The notes: generated from the letters alone by a model not told the origin. Counted from the stretch's first letter, positions 52,725 through 62,985 are shown. The stretch is 64,000 nucleotides of DNA from Ochrobactrum quorumnocens (GCF_002278035.1 NZ_CP022604.1:1798001-1862000), one strand, 5' to 3'. Translations and numbers: made by a program.

Positions 52725-54549
52725 TCGTAATTTCTTCATCACCATTGCCCTGTCCATCCTCGTATTAACGCTGTGGCAAGTATTCTATCTGGGACCGAAA
52801 ACGGAAGCCCAGCGGGAGCAGACACGCATTGAGGAGCAGCAGCGCCAGACCCAGCAAGCCACACAAAGTGGGGCTCAGGGCGGCGCGCAGGGCGGTGACA
52901 CCCCACAGATGCCCGGTACGTCCGGCGCAATACCCGGCCAGGGCGATGGCGTAGCCGCAGGCGGCGCATTGACCCGCGAAGCTGCTGCAGCGCAGTCGCA
53001 GCGCGTCGAAATCGACACAGCCTCGCTGCGCGGCTCGATCAACCTGACGGGTGCACGTCTTGATGATCTCTATCTCAAAAAGTACCACGAGACCGTTGAC
53101 GACAAGTCCCCTGAAATCGAACTGCTCGCCCCATCGGCTCTCAAGCAGGGTTATTTCGTTGAACTCGGTTTCACCGGCAACGACGCAACCGGCGAAGTTC
53201 CTGGTCCAAACACTGTCTGGACCGTTGAAGGCAACAATAAGCTGACGGCATCGACGCCTGTCACCCTGACCTTCACCAACGACAAGAACATCACATTCAA
53301 GCGCGTCATCTCGGTTGACGATGCTTACATGTTCGAAGTCGACGATACGGTCACCAACAACACCGGCGCTCCGATCTCGCTTGCTTCTTATGGCCGTGTA
53401 ACGCGTTTCAACCAGCCAGAACACGCCAGCGCCACTTATGTTCTTCATGAAGGCCTTATCGGCGTCATGGGTCAGGACGGCCTTCAGGAAATCAAGTATT
53501 CCAAGGTTGAAGACGACAAGGACATTTCGTTCAAGGACGTCACAGGCGGTTGGGTCGGCATCACCGACAAGTATTGGGCAGCCACGCTCGTTCCACCACA
53601 GAACGAAAAATACACGGCGCGTTTCTCGCACTTCACCAATGACCGTCCACGCTACCAGTCGGATTTCCTCAGCGCACCGATCACGGTTGCCGCTGGTGAA
53701 GCCAGCACCATCAAGAACCATGTTTTCGCTGGTGCCAAGGTCGTTTCGGATATCAAGAATTACGAGGAAAAGCTCGGCATCAAGCAGTTCGAACTGCTGA
53801 TCGACTGGGGCTGGTTCTACTTCATCACCAAGCCGATGTTCTACCTCATCGACTGGATCTACAAATTCTCCGGCAATTTCGGCGTCGCCATTCTGGTTGT
53901 CACTGTTCTGCTCAAGGCCCTGTTCTTCCCACTGGCCAACAAGTCATACAAGTCGATGGCGCGTATGAAGCTGGTGCAGCCGAAGATGACTGAAATCCGC
54001 GAGAAGTATGCGGATGACAAGATGAAGCAGCAGCAGGAGATGATGCAGCTCTACAAGCAGGAAAAGATCAATCCGCTTGCAGGTTGCTGGCCAGTGCTGG
54101 TCCAGATTCCGGTGTTCTTCGCACTCTATAAGGTTCTGTACGTCACCATCGAAATGCGCCATGCGCCATTCTTTGGCTGGATTCAGGATCTTGCAGCACC
54201 CGATCCAACATCGATCTTCAACCTGTTCGGTCTTCTGCCTTTCGCAGTTCCAGCATTCCTGATGATTGGCGTTTGGCCGCTTATCATGGGCATCACCATG
54301 TTCCTGCAGATGCGCATGAACCCAACGCCTCCAGATCCAACACAGGCGATGATCTTCACCTGGATGCCGATCATCTTCACCTTCATGTTGGCATCGTTCC
54401 CAGCAGGTCTCGTCATCTACTGGGCATGGAACAACACGCTTTCCATCACTCAGCAGGCTGTGATCATGAAGCGTCAGGGTGTCAAAATCGAACTTTTTGA
54501 CAATCTGAAAGACGTCTTCAAGCGAAAGCCGAAAGACGTAAAAAAGTAA
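52714..54549 (+). CDS. yidC: Membrane protein insertase
   Basis: 611 residues from the ATG at 52714, giving the first helix [21 protein letters not shown] Gln/Gly-rich linker (about 28-85) and a large periplasmic beta domain (about 100-340) precede five C-terminal helices with [31 protein letters not shown] and the hydrophilic groove. It inserts and folds inner-membrane proteins with or without SecYEG. It overlaps rnpA by 11 bases and has its own terminator. Confidence 0.97.
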   Translation: MENNRNFFITIALSILVLTLWQVFYLGPKTEAQREQTRIEEQQRQTQQATQSGAQGGAQGGDTPQMPGTSGAIPGQGDGVAAGGALTREAAAAQSQRVEIDTASLRGSINLTGARLDDLYLKKYHETVDDKSPEIELLAPSALKQGYFVELGFTGNDATGEVPGPNTVWTVEGNNKLTASTPVTLTFTNDKNITFKRVISVDDAYMFEVDDTVTNNTGAPISLASYGRVTRFNQPEHASATYVLHEGLIGVMGQDGLQEIKYSKVEDDKDISFKDVTGGWVGITDKYWAATLVPPQNEKYTARFSHFTNDRPRYQSDFLSAPITVAAGEASTIKNHVFAGAKVVSDIKNYEEKLGIKQFELLIDWGWFYFITKPMFYLIDWIYKFSGNFGVAILVVTVLLKALFFPLANKSYKSMARMKLVQPKMTEIREKYADDKMKQQQEMMQLYKQEKINPLAGCWPVLVQIPVFFALYKVLYVTIEMRHAPFFGWIQDLAAPDPTSIFNLFGLLPFAVPAFLMIGVWPLIMGITMFLQMRMNPTPPDPTQAMIFTWMPIIFTFMLASFPAGLVIYWAWNNTLSITQQAVIMKRQGVKIELFDNLKDVFKRKPKDVKK

Positions 54550-54555
54550 AAAGAC

Positions 54556-54585
54556 AAAAAGCCCCGCACTAGCGGGGCTTTTTTT
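54556..54585 (+). terminator. Terminator after yidC
   Basis: GCCCCGC (54561-54567) pairs with GCGGGGC (54572-54578) across ACTA, followed by seven T bases. The stem starts 12 bases after the yidC stop. Confidence 0.92.
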
Positions 54586-54670
54586 GTGCTCGTTCATCCA
54601 GAACAGTTGACATTACAGCCTCTAACATTGATGCGTGTATTCTTTAGAGTACACGATCAGGAAGACCACA

Positions 54671-55384
54671 TTGAGCGATCAGGATAAAAAGCAGGCAGCA
54701 GCCCAGTTAGCAGCAGATGCGACCCGAGCAGCACACGCAGCTTTGGTCGAAGAAGGGCGCCTGCTCTTCAAGAAATCGTGGATCTTCATCCGTGGCGTGC
54801 CGTCGATGAAATTTCTGCCACTGGAAGGCCCGGTTGAAATTGCTTTTGCCGGGCGTTCAAATGTCGGTAAATCTTCGCTTATCAATGCGATTGTCGGCAA
54901 AAAAGCACTCGCCCGTACCTCCAACACACCGGGCCGCACGCAGGAATTGAACTATTTCGTTCCTGATGGCTATTCTGGCGAGAATGGCGACCTTCCGCCA
55001 TTGGCGCTTGTCGACATGCCGGGCTACGGCTTTGCTGAAGCGCCAAAAGCCCATGTCGACGCATGGACGCGTCTCGTCTTCGATTATCTTCGCGGCCGTA
55101 CGACGTTAAAGCGCGTCTATCTGCTGATCGACTCCCGCCACGGCATCAAGAAGAACGACGCTGAAGTGCTCGACCTGCTCGACAAGGCCGCAGTCTCTTA
55201 TCAGATCGTGCTGACCAAGATCGACAAGATCAAGGCTGCTGGCATTCCCCGTCTGCTGGAAGAAACCCATGCGCTTACCAAAAAGCGTGCGGCCTGCTTC
55301 CCCGGCATCATCACGACCTCGTCAGAGAAAGGCCTCGGTCTGGATGAGCTGCGTGCCGCGATTGCGCTGGTAGCCAAGGAATAG
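54671..55384 (+). CDS. engB: Ribosome-biogenesis GTPase EngB/YihA
   Basis: 237 residues with TTG at 54671 as start, preceded by AGGAAG at six bases; an in-frame GTG at 54635 would add 12 residues. The GTPase motifs are [12 protein letters not shown] (G1), TPGRTQ (G2), DMPGYG (G3), TKIDK (G4) and TSSEKG (G5). It assists late 50S subunit assembly. The N-terminal arm of about 45 residues is longer than in E. coli YihA. Confidence 0.93.
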   Translation: MSDQDKKQAAAQLAADATRAAHAALVEEGRLLFKKSWIFIRGVPSMKFLPLEGPVEIAFAGRSNVGKSSLINAIVGKKALARTSNTPGRTQELNYFVPDGYSGENGDLPPLALVDMPGYGFAEAPKAHVDAWTRLVFDYLRGRTTLKRVYLLIDSRHGIKKNDAEVLDLLDKAAVSYQIVLTKIDKIKAAGIPRLLEETHALTKKRAACFPGIITTSSEKGLGLDELRAAIALVAKE

Positions 55385-55418
55385 TGCATTTCCGGAAAAA
55401 GCGGAGACTTCGCTTAGT

Positions 55419-56021
55419 TTAGCTCGGGCAGCTTGCCGACTGATTGTTTAGTCCCTGCTTGAGCTGCTCAAACTGCGTGGTGGTCTTTGAACCATCACGC
55501 GTGACACGCAGAACATACATGCTGTCGAAATCTTCGCCTGGCCATTTGGGTACGAGAGCCTTATCGTCACCGCTATCCTTCACGATGTTTCTGGCAAGCT
55601 TTACAAGCTGCTTGTGCTCCCAACCCATCAGTACTGTCGCGTTGCGATATTCAGGCTGCGCGAGCGCCGCCTGCAGTTCCTCGATATCCTTGAAACCAAA
55701 GCGCGTATCGACCGGCATTCCGAACTTGATAGCCGTCGGCTCAACCGTGGCAAGCGGGCGATTATAGGAATAGATCGCGCCCTTATCTTCCTTCAACTGA
55801 GCAGGATTGGGCGCAAAGATATAATCCGGTTTGCCGAATTTCTGCGCAATCACCGCCGGTAGTTTCAGCGCACGGTTAAGCCCCTGACAATTGAGTTGCC
55901 CCAAGCCCTGATCCGGCTTTTCGCCATGGCGCAACATGATGATGGTTTCAGTTGTCGATGCTGCTTGCGACGCACCTATACCTGCCAGAAAAATCAAAGC
56001 CGTGAAAACTGCCCGTCGCAT
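55419..56021 (-). CDS. Secreted histidine phosphatase family protein
   Basis: 200 residues from the Met at 56021, behind GGAG in an upstream TGGAGTGG stretch. The signal peptide is MRRAVFTALIFLAGIGASQA-AS. The catalytic RHG motif is in IIMLRHGEKPDQG, and a second His in GWEHKQLVKL completes the family core. It is a periplasmic phosphatase-fold protein; some members are inactive, and activity here is inferred from the intact RHG. Confidence 0.82.
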   Translation of the reverse strand: MRRAVFTALIFLAGIGASQAASTTETIIMLRHGEKPDQGLGQLNCQGLNRALKLPAVIAQKFGKPDYIFAPNPAQLKEDKGAIYSYNRPLATVEPTAIKFGMPVDTRFGFKDIEELQAALAQPEYRNATVLMGWEHKQLVKLARNIVKDSGDDKALVPKWPGEDFDSMYVLRVTRDGSKTTTQFEQLKQGLNNQSASCPS

Positions 56022-56210
56022 TAAACCACTCCATCCAAGAGCATGTGTTATGCGCAATCTTTTAGCGCTCTCATAGGATTTTAATTGGGCGGTCTTTGGC
56101 GACGCGTTCAAATATTCGCGAACAAACAATGGAAAACCGTTTTACAGAGCACTGCATATTGCTTAGAAAAGCCTGCCTCTCTTGCCCTGTCGCCAGCCAT
56201 GGAGCCCGCG

Positions 56211-57101
56211 ATGACCACTCTTGATAATCCTGAAATGCAAGCGCAACTCCTTTCGGCAGCCCTGCCCTATATGCAGCGCTACGAAAACAAGAATGTCGTG
56301 GTGAAATATGGCGGTCACGCCATGGGCAACCCAGAGCTTGGCAAGGCTTTTGCCCGAGACATCGCGCTTCTCAAGCAGTCAGGTATCAATCCAATTGTTG
56401 TCCATGGCGGTGGCCCGCAGATTCAGGCGATGCTGACCAAGCTCGGCATTGAATCGCGCTTTGAAGGCGGCCTTCGCGTTACCGACGAAAAGACGGTTGA
56501 AGTGGTGGAGATGGTTCTCGCCGGTTCCATCAACAAAGAGATCGTCGCCCTCATCAATGCTGAAGGCGAATGGGCCATCGGTCTTTGCGGTAAGGATGGC
56601 AATATGGTTTTTGCGCGCAAGGCGCACAAAACCGTCATCGATCCCGATTCCAATATCGAAAAGGTGCTTGATCTGGGCTTTGTTGGTGAACCAGCTGAAG
56701 TCGACCGCACGCTTCTCGATCTTCTGGCGCGCTCAGAAATGATCCCGGTTATTGCGCCTGTCGCACCGGGTCGCGACGGTCATACATACAACATCAATGC
56801 CGATACTTTTGCGGGCGCTATCGCAGGGGCACTGGCTGCAACGCGTCTTCTGTTCCTTACCGACGTTCCAGGCGTTCTCGACAAGGACAAGAAGCTCATC
56901 AAGGAATTGTCGGTTGCCGATGCACAGGCGCTGATCAAGGACGGCACGATCTCCGGCGGCATGATCCCAAAGGTCGAGACCTGTATCGACGCGATCCGTC
57001 GCGGCGTTGAAGGTGTGGTCATTCTCAATGGCAAGACACCGCATTCGGTACTGCTTGAGCTTTTCACCGAACACGGTGCCGGCACGCTTATCGTGCCATA
57101 A
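56211..57101 (+). CDS. argB: Acetylglutamate kinase
   Basis: 296 residues from the ATG at 56211 with GGAG six bases before it; the in-frame ATG at 56199 is less favoured. KYGGHAMG (ATP-phosphate Lys), [11 protein letters not shown] (glutamate-binding loop), [14 protein letters not shown] and [14 protein letters not shown] are the family blocks. It phosphorylates N-acetylglutamate in arginine synthesis and is probably feedback-inhibited by arginine, as expected for hexameric forms with an N-terminal helix. Confidence 0.96.
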   Translation: MTTLDNPEMQAQLLSAALPYMQRYENKNVVVKYGGHAMGNPELGKAFARDIALLKQSGINPIVVHGGGPQIQAMLTKLGIESRFEGGLRVTDEKTVEVVEMVLAGSINKEIVALINAEGEWAIGLCGKDGNMVFARKAHKTVIDPDSNIEKVLDLGFVGEPAEVDRTLLDLLARSEMIPVIAPVAPGRDGHTYNINADTFAGAIAGALAATRLLFLTDVPGVLDKDKKLIKELSVADAQALIKDGTISGGMIPKVETCIDAIRRGVEGVVILNGKTPHSVLLELFTEHGAGTLIVP

Positions 57102-57107
57102 TCAGTT

Positions 57108-57131
57108 AGCCGCCTTGGGGCGGCTTTTTCT
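57108..57131 (+). terminator. Terminator after argB
   Basis: AGCCGCC (57108-57114) and GGCGGCT (57119-57125) around TTGG, then TTTTTC. It begins six bases after the argB stop. Confidence 0.9.
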
Positions 57132-57158
57132 TGGCCCGCCTTCGTGACATAAAGACTT

Positions 57159-57863
57159 ATGACCAATCAACCTGATGCTCCGGCCTTCGCTCACGTCACT
57201 GACTGGGTATTCGACCTCGACAACACGCTCTATCCGCACGCAGCTGATCTGTTCTCGCAGATCGATGTGCGTATGACGAGCTATGTCGAGAACCTCCTGA
57301 AGCTGCCGCGTGACGAAGCGCGCAAGATTCAGAAGCAGTTTTATCTGGAATATGGCACCACGCTGAAAGGTCTGATGGAATGCCATGAAATCGATCCGGA
57401 CGACTTTCTAAAGAAGGTACACGACATCGACTATTCCTGGCTGCAACCTGATCCGGCACTTGGAGAAGCAATCCGTGCCCTGCCCGGTCGCCGCTTCATC
57501 TTCACCAACGGCGATCGCGGACACGCCGAACGCGCCGCACGTCAGCTCGGCATTCTCGATGATTTCGATGATATTTTCGACATTGTTGCAGCAGGTCTGA
57601 CGCCAAAACCAGAGCGTGTCACTTACGACCGTTTTCTCGGGGCTTTCGGCGTGGATGCGCAAAAGGCTGTCATGTTTGAGGACCTCGCGCGCAATCTTGT
57701 CGTGCCAAAGACGCTGGGCATGAAAACCGTGCTGGTGGTTCCGAACAATTTTGAGCCGACATTCTCGGAGATTTGGGAAAGTGACCCGGAATTCACGGAT
57801 CAGGTGGATTATGTGACCGATAATCTGACCCAATTTCTGGAAACTATAGTTGCAGACCGATAG
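57159..57863 (+). CDS. HAD-superfamily pyrimidine 5'-nucleotidase
   Basis: 234 residues. Motif I is DWVFDLDNTLYPHAADLF (Asp nucleophile), motif II FTNGDRGHAERAARQLG, motif III Lys in LTPKPERV and motif IV MFEDLARNLVVPKTLGM. The layout matches the SDT1/PHM8-like nucleotidase family (TIGR01993). It removes phosphate from pyrimidine mononucleotides. It follows argB after a terminator and overlaps the DUF817 gene by 14 bases, so the two are likely coupled. Confidence 0.88.
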   Translation: MTNQPDAPAFAHVTDWVFDLDNTLYPHAADLFSQIDVRMTSYVENLLKLPRDEARKIQKQFYLEYGTTLKGLMECHEIDPDDFLKKVHDIDYSWLQPDPALGEAIRALPGRRFIFTNGDRGHAERAARQLGILDDFDDIFDIVAAGLTPKPERVTYDRFLGAFGVDAQKAVMFEDLARNLVVPKTLGMKTVLVVPNNFEPTFSEIWESDPEFTDQVDYVTDNLTQFLETIVADR

Positions 57864-58746
57864 GCAGTTTACCGGCCTTGAAAAGCGCATAGATAAGGCG
57901 GCCCATCGCCTTCTCGATAGCTTACCTCGTCACCGCATCAGCGATGCACTGATTGAATTTCTGGTTTTCGGATTGAAACAGGCATGGGCCTGCCTGTTTG
58001 GCGGCGCAATGCTGGGCCTGATTATTCTCACACGCTGGTTCTGGCCAGAAGGTGGAATTGAAGGTGGCACAGGATTTATCACCCGCTACGACTTCCTGTT
58101 TCTTTCCGCTGTGCTGATCCAGCTTGGAATGCTTATTTTCAAGCTGGAAGCTTGGGAAGAAGCCAAGGTCATCGTCATTTTCCATATCGTTGGAACAGCG
58201 ATGGAAATATTCAAAACCCACGCCGGTTCATGGATTTATCCCGAAGAAAACTTCTTCCGGATCGGTGGTGTTCCGCTCTTTTCTGGTTTTATGTATGCGG
58301 CCGTCGGCTCCTATATGGCGCGTATCAATCGGATCTTCGATATAAGGCTGAATCACTATCCGCCGCTCTGGATGACGGTTGTTCTGGCAACTGCAATTTA
58401 TATCAATTTCTTCGCTCATCACTTCATCTGGGATATGCGCTGGGTTCTGTTTGCAGCCACCTTCGCGCTCTACTGGCGCACAAGCATGCATTATCGCGTG
58501 TTTCGCTTCCGGCATAAAATGCCGTTGCTGGTCGCGTTCCTGCTCACATCACTGTTCATCTGGATTGCCGAGAATATTGGTACGTGGTCGAAGGCCTGGC
58601 TCTATCCCAACCAGCGCAATGGATGGGAGCTGGTTTCAATGAGCAAGCTCGGCTCATGGTATCTGCTGATGATTATTTCAGTCGTGCTGGTGACACTCGT
58701 GCACCGGCCGCGCGAGTATTCAGAAACCGAAAACGCCCGGTCCTGA
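57850..58746 (+). CDS. DUF817 family membrane protein
   Basis: 298 residues starting with TTG at 57850 inside the end of the HAD gene. Residues about 35-290 hold eight hydrophobic helices, with conserved HAGSWIYPEENFFRIGGVPLFSGFMYAAVGSYMAR and WLYPNQRNGW blocks typical of DUF817 (YoaT-like). The function of the family is unknown; conserved Trp/His/Glu residues in membrane turns suggest cofactor or substrate binding. The start is not supported by a clear ribosome-binding site, so coupling is likely. Confidence 0.8.
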   Translation: MQTDRQFTGLEKRIDKAAHRLLDSLPRHRISDALIEFLVFGLKQAWACLFGGAMLGLIILTRWFWPEGGIEGGTGFITRYDFLFLSAVLIQLGMLIFKLEAWEEAKVIVIFHIVGTAMEIFKTHAGSWIYPEENFFRIGGVPLFSGFMYAAVGSYMARINRIFDIRLNHYPPLWMTVVLATAIYINFFAHHFIWDMRWVLFAATFALYWRTSMHYRVFRFRHKMPLLVAFLLTSLFIWIAENIGTWSKAWLYPNQRNGWELVSMSKLGSWYLLMIISVVLVTLVHRPREYSETENARS

Positions 58747-58758
58747 TGAACCGGGCGC
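58734..58758 (-). terminator. Terminator of the LOG-family gene
   Basis: CGCCCGGT (58734-58741) and ACCGGGCG (58750-58757) pair; on the minus strand they are followed by TTTTC. The DUF817 stop TGA (58744-58746) lies in the loop. Confidence 0.7.
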
Positions 58759-58782
58759 TTGGCAATTCTCAACCAGAAAAAA

Positions 58783-59622
58783 TCAGAGCTTATAGAAGTT
58801 TTTAATCTCGTCCCATGCTTCGTCTGCTGTGTCGACAAATGTCAGCAATTCGATGTCTGCCGGCGAGATCGTGCCCTGCTCTGCCAGAAACTCGATATTG
58901 ATCGCCTTGCTCCAGAATTCTTTACCGAACAGGATGAGCGGCATACGCTCCATACGGTCTGTCTGGATCAGGGTCATGGCTTCAAACAGCTCATCCATCG
59001 TGCCGAAGCCGCCGGGGAATACGCAGACGGCTTTTGCACGCATCAGAAAATGCATCTTGCGCAGCGCAAAATAATGGAAATTGAAGCAGAGCTCCGGCGT
59101 CACATAGGCGTTCGGTGCCTGCTCATGTGGCAGAACGATATTAAGCCCAATCGTTGGTGCCCCGACATCAGCCGCCCCACGATTGCCAGCTTCCATAACA
59201 CCCGGACCACCGCCCGTAACAACGATGAATTCGCGATAATAGGTGGTCGCTGAATATTCGGAGCAGATGCGGGCAAACTTACGCGCTTCCTCATAGTAAC
59301 GCGAGTTGGCTTCAAGATTCTTCTTCTGCACTTCATTTTTCGCGGCCCAGGCTTCGCCGCCCGGCTCAGGAATACGCGCGCCACCGAACATCACGACCGT
59401 CGATTTGATACCGCGGTCGGCCAGGATCAGTTCAGGTTTAAGCAGTTCAAGCTGAAGCCGCACCGGACGCATGTCGCGCCGTGTCATGAAGTCGTCGTCC
59501 ATAAAGGCAAGACGATAGGCAGAAGCCTCAGTCTGAGGGGTTTGCGGCACAGTGCGCGCCTGTTTAGCAGCTTCCTCGGAATTCGGGAAAGGCGTCCAGC
59601 CGGACTTCTCCATTGGGTTCAT
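58783..59622 (-). CDS. LOG family protein (putative phosphoribohydrolase)
   Basis: 279 residues from the Met at 59622, preceded by AAGGAG. The [14 protein letters not shown] and PGGFGTMDE motifs are the LOG signature; the latter holds the catalytic Glu of nucleotide 5'-monophosphate phosphoribohydrolases. An N-terminal extension of about 90 residues distinguishes this group from plant LOG, which makes active cytokinins. A bacterial role in nucleotide turnover is more likely. It is divergent from dapD. Confidence 0.87.
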   Translation of the reverse strand: MNPMEKSGWTPFPNSEEAAKQARTVPQTPQTEASAYRLAFMDDDFMTRRDMRPVRLQLELLKPELILADRGIKSTVVMFGGARIPEPGGEAWAAKNEVQKKNLEANSRYYEEARKFARICSEYSATTYYREFIVVTGGGPGVMEAGNRGAADVGAPTIGLNIVLPHEQAPNAYVTPELCFNFHYFALRKMHFLMRAKAVCVFPGGFGTMDELFEAMTLIQTDRMERMPLILFGKEFWSKAINIEFLAEQGTISPADIELLTFVDTADEAWDEIKNFYKL

Positions 59623-59826
59623 GCTTGCCTGCTCCTTCAATTACAATGCGTATTGATGTCTATCATCTATTCTGGCGCTAATTTCTTAATCTGTCGCAAT
59701 TTCGACCAGCTATTTCACACAATAACGCGATTGACCCATATGGTGCCTTCGCTTAATCACTTCTACGATAACTGCCGACCGAAAAGGTGGCAGCCGCTTA
59801 TCCTGCCATTTTATGGAGACCGCCAT

Positions 59827-60681
59827 ATGACCAAGCCAGATTTCGCCTCCCTTGAAAAGGTCATCGAGAAGGCTTTTGACGAACGCGATGGCATCAGCAC
59901 GGCAACCCGCGGGGAAGTTCGCGATGCTGTTGAACAGTCGCTGCTTATGCTCGATCGCGGTGAAGCCCGTGTGGCAGAAAAACAGGCGGACGGCAACTGG
60001 CAGGTCAATCAGTGGCTCAAGAAAGCCGTGCTGCTTTCTTTCCGTCTCAACCCGATGGAAGTCATCAAAGGCGGTCCCGGTCAGTCTTCCTGGTGGGACA
60101 AGGTTCCTTCCAAGTTCGACGGCTGGACGGCAAATGAGTTTGAAAAGGCCGGTTTCCGCGCTGTTCCAAATTCTGTCGTCCGTCATTCAGCCTATATTGC
60201 GCCAAACGCAATCCTGATGCCGTCTTTCGTCAATCTCGGCGCTTACGTCGATGAAGGCACGATGGTCGACACATGGGCGACCGTCGGCTCCTGCGCACAG
60301 ATCGGCAAGAACGTGCATCTTTCGGGCGGCGTCGGCATCGGCGGCGTTCTGGAACCAATGCAGGCTGGACCAACCATCATCGAAGACAACTGCTTCATCG
60401 GCGCTCGTTCGGAAGTTGTCGAAGGCTGTATCGTTCGCGAAGGCGCCGTACTTGGCATGGGCGTATTCATCGGCAAATCGACCAAGATTGTTGATCGCTC
60501 GACCGGCGAGGTCTTCTATGGCGAAGTGCCACCATACTCTGTTGTTGTCGCTGGCACCATGCCAGGCAAAAATGTTGCGGGTGAAAACTGGGGCCCAAGC
60601 CTCTACTGCGCCGTGATCGTCAAGCGCGTCGATGAGAAGACCCGCTCCAAGACTTCGATCAACGAACTGCTGCGAGACTGA
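59827..60681 (+). CDS. dapD: 2,3,4,5-tetrahydropyridine-2,6-dicarboxylate N-succinyltransferase
   Basis: 284 residues from the ATG at 59827 with GGAGA six bases upstream. The N-terminal helical domain is followed by a left-handed beta helix of hexapeptide repeats ([54 protein letters not shown]). It succinylates tetrahydrodipicolinate in lysine and meso-diaminopimelate synthesis. DapE, a later enzyme of the same route, is encoded at the window's end. It is well separated from LOG. Confidence 0.97.
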   Translation: MTKPDFASLEKVIEKAFDERDGISTATRGEVRDAVEQSLLMLDRGEARVAEKQADGNWQVNQWLKKAVLLSFRLNPMEVIKGGPGQSSWWDKVPSKFDGWTANEFEKAGFRAVPNSVVRHSAYIAPNAILMPSFVNLGAYVDEGTMVDTWATVGSCAQIGKNVHLSGGVGIGGVLEPMQAGPTIIEDNCFIGARSEVVEGCIVREGAVLGMGVFIGKSTKIVDRSTGEVFYGEVPPYSVVVAGTMPGKNVAGENWGPSLYCAVIVKRVDEKTRSKTSINELLRD

Positions 60682-60696
60682 TCATGCAGCACCGTT

Positions 60697-60801
60697 CCAG
60701 CGGTTCCGGTTAAGACTGAATCGTTGGAGCCGCTGTAACTACTTGTTTTTGCGCATTATCCAATGCAAAACTGCTTCGCAATTTTTGCTGGAAATGCTTT
60801 A
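60697..60801 (-). repeat. Dispersed palindromic repeat, family A (inverted copy)
   Basis: On the minus strand it reads AAAGCATTTCCAGCAAAAATT, then TTTGCATTGGATAATGCGCA and a hairpin with CGGCTCCAACGATTCAG. It lies between dapD and its terminator. Confidence 0.78.
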
Positions 60802-60803
60802 AA

Positions 60804-60837
60804 CAAAAAAGGCGAAGCCGCAAAGCTTCGCCTTTTT
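60804..60837. terminator. Bidirectional terminator
   Basis: GGCGAAGC (60811-60818) and GCTTCGCC (60825-60832) around CGCAAA, with A and T runs on each side. It serves dapD and the first DUF680-like gene. Confidence 0.9.
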
Positions 60838-60856
60838 CTATAGAATATCAGAAATA

Positions 60857-61090
60857 TTAGTTCTGATAGCTCGAAGGCGATGCATCGCCGAAGCGGTGTG
60901 CAGAACCGTCGCTATAGGTCTGGCCCTGGGTCTGGATCGAAGCAGGAGCCGTATAGTCAACGCCCTGTGTTGCAACAGGCGTACGGTCGTTTGCATAAAG
61001 ATCAGCTGGTTCACCAACATGTGGGTTTTCAGCGAAAGCAGCACCGGCGCTAAGGGCAACGGCTACGGCAGCAAGAGCAAACTTTTTCAT
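60857..61090 (-). CDS. DUF680-like small secreted protein (paralogue 1)
   Basis: 77 residues from the ATG at 61090 with AAGGAT before it. Signal peptide MKKFALAAVAVALSAGAAFA, then the mature ENPHVGEPADLYANDRTPVATQGVDYTAP, ending HRFGDASPSSYQN. The mature part (57 residues) has no Cys and no membrane span. It matches DUF680-type small periplasmic proteins of unknown role in Rhizobiales. The second gene at 61306 is a clear paralogue. Confidence 0.82.
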   Translation of the reverse strand: MKKFALAAVAVALSAGAAFAENPHVGEPADLYANDRTPVATQGVDYTAPASIQTQGQTYSDGSAHRFGDASPSSYQN

Positions 61091-61305
61091 TTTTATAATC
61101 CTTCTATCGCCCCTTTGGATGGCAACTTGCCTTTCCCTTCGGGGACTCCGGGATGACAAGAAGCCATCCTCCGGGGAGATCAGTTAAAATCGTTGAGTAT
61201 TTTAATTCCAGTAGTGAGAACCTTGGGAGGCCGCACTCACTACCTTCATGTCTTGCTATTCCGGCCTGCGATCAGACCGGGATAGCAAAGCTTTTAGTCG
61301 AACTC

Positions 61306-61533
61306 TTAGTTCGAGAAGCTCGAAGGCGAAGCATCACCAAAACGGTTTGCCGAACCATCCATATAGGTCGACTGGCCAATTGTGGCAGTCGCGGTGTGAT
61401 CAACGCGCTGTGTAGCAACTGGGGTACGATCATTTGCATAAAGATCAGCTGGCTCACCTACACGTGGGTTTTCAGCAAAAGCAGCACCGGCGCTAAGTGC
61501 GAGAGCAGCAGCAGCAAGAACAAACTTATTCAT
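61306..61533 (-). CDS. DUF680-like small secreted protein (paralogue 2)
   Basis: 75 residues. MNKFVLAAAALALSAGAAFA is the signal peptide, followed by ENPRVGEPADLYANDRTPVATQRVDHTATATIGQ and ending NRFGDASPSSFSN. The EN-P-VGEPADLYANDRTPVATQ block and the FGDASPSS tail are shared with the first copy; the middle differs. The 215 bases between them contain no other gene. A tandem duplication is plain, with retention suggesting separate use or dosage. Confidence 0.82.
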   Translation of the reverse strand: MNKFVLAAAALALSAGAAFAENPRVGEPADLYANDRTPVATQRVDHTATATIGQSTYMDGSANRFGDASPSSFSN

Positions 61534-61927
61534 TTTCTATCTCCATTTAGTCAGATGGGCGACGTACTATGCGTCGTCCTCATGCATCTCAAATGGGTGA
61601 CAGTGGGAGAAAGTTCCAGTCACGAAAATGTTTTCTTAATCACACATTCGTGCAGCCAATTTTTTAAAAATCAGATAAAAATTAGAAAATAAATAATTTA
61701 AAACAGTATGTTAGTTCATATATCAGCATTCACATAACTGTTATATGGGTATTTTTGTTCATTATCCTCGAACAGTCTGTTTGCTTTCACTGTATAATAA
61801 TAGCGAACAATAAGGCCTATTGGCGACAGTTATGTGGCTGATCGTTTCATCGCCGCCATGATTTGAAAACCGTAAAACAATCGTTCAGAGCAACCTTAGC
61901 CCATCACAACAAGACGCTCACAACAAA
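61534..61927. other. AT-rich intergenic region
   Basis: 394 bases with no gene that I can support. It holds the promoter region of the second DUF680-like gene and is AT-rich around 61670-61800, with no repeat of families A-C. Confidence 0.5.
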
Positions 61928-61952
61928 ATAGGGTCGCAAAATGCGACCCTAT
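61928..61952 (-). terminator. Terminator after the cysteine-peptidase gene
   Basis: Eleven-base perfect stem ATAGGGTCGCA / TGCGACCCTAT (61928-61938, 61942-61952), loop of three, followed on the minus strand by TTTTGTTG. Confidence 0.88.
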
Positions 61953-62013
61953 CGAACCTTTTCAATTGAGTTATAAGCGCCTCACCTCGGCCAAAGATCC
62001 CGCGCGCCCGACA

Positions 62014-62598
62014 TCAATTATTAGCAACAGCCATAGAACGACCCGCAATCGAAACCCATTGGCCGGAATTGGCCGGCGATTGCATCTTGATGTAACGATA
62101 GGACGTCTTTTCGACCGGCAGCACTTCCCCGCGCATATTGTCGAGAATGTAATCACCATGATCCGTCCGGACAGTCAGTACGATGTGCGGCTCACTACCC
62201 TGCACCATCGTAATAAGAAGCTGTGACGGACTGATGCCGCGCCCCATCAGCTTGGCGCGCTTCAAAAGCACATAATCTTCGCAATCACCCTTACCATTTC
62301 TTGGAATGGTCCAGTAATCGCGCTTGCCGTAATTATCCTGATCGGAAACAGGCTTGATCGCAGCATTCACGGATGCATTGACACTTTGCAGCATCTGCAT
62401 GCGCTCAGGCGTCAATTTCATCGGCGAAAGCGCGCGGTGCGCTCCGCAATCGCGTGGTGTCCGCTTACAATAATCAAGGTGACCGTAGGGAATACTCGTT
62501 ATTCCGCCCGCTTCACTCCATTGAGCTGCCTTGGCCGGGACCAGCGTCGCCCCGGATAAGGCCATTATACCTGCTGCCGCAGAAATCAGTGAACGCAT
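62014..62598 (-). CDS. Transglutaminase-like cysteine peptidase (BTLCP family)
   Basis: 194 residues. The signal peptide ends at PAKA-AQW. The catalytic Cys is in GKGDCEDYVLLKR, His in HIVLTVRTDHGDYILDN with Asp nearby, as in COG3672/BTLCP. Family members include the LapG-like and other predicted periplasmic proteases. Unlike lapG it has no adjacent lapD, although a GGDEF-EAL protein lies elsewhere in the window. Its target protein is unknown. Confidence 0.87.
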   Translation of the reverse strand: MRSLISAAAGIMALSGATLVPAKAAQWSEAGGITSIPYGHLDYCKRTPRDCGAHRALSPMKLTPERMQMLQSVNASVNAAIKPVSDQDNYGKRDYWTIPRNGKGDCEDYVLLKRAKLMGRGISPSQLLITMVQGSEPHIVLTVRTDHGDYILDNMRGEVLPVEKTSYRYIKMQSPANSGQWVSIAGRSMAVANN

Positions 62599-62985
62599 GA
62601 CAGATTCCCATTATTAAAATGTCCCCTAGAACAAGTTCTCTAGTGACAATTCCCCGGTGACCGGTCCGTTTTCCGGATCTCGCTATCAACCTTTTTTTAA
62701 CTAACGATGACAAAGCCCCCTTGGTCAAGGAAATTTCATTCCCGAATTGCAACCAAATGAGAAAAGCCGCGATAAATGTCTGCTCTTAGAGCGCCCTGCG
62801 CCCTCTTCGGCTCTGCGCACGGACGCTCTAAGCTATTGAACCCAAGCATCGTGCTTTCCTAACATCGATTCCGATTTTAGGGCCGATCCACTCGTGTTTA
62901 CCCAGTTATGGGATTGTTGTTTCATCTGGGAGCTTCCCGATCTAATCTCAAGCCCATACGATTCTCAGAGTAAAGCTGTAACACC
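62599..62985. other. Divergent intergenic region before dapE
   Basis: 387 bases with promoters for the peptidase gene (minus) and dapE (plus). A family C repeat (62789-62831, AGAGCGCCCTGCGCC to GGACGCTCTA) lies in the middle. No further gene. Confidence 0.6.
62789..62831 (+). repeat. Short repeat, family C
   Basis: AGAGCGCCCTGCGCCCTCTT through GGACGCTCTA; terminal AGAGCG/CGCTCT bases pair. Related to 20162, 35784 and 43163. Confidence 0.6.

Noticed and set aside
52765..53721. 318-codon frame antisense to yidC
   Set aside because: It is the complement of yidC, whose identity is certain, and carries no motif.
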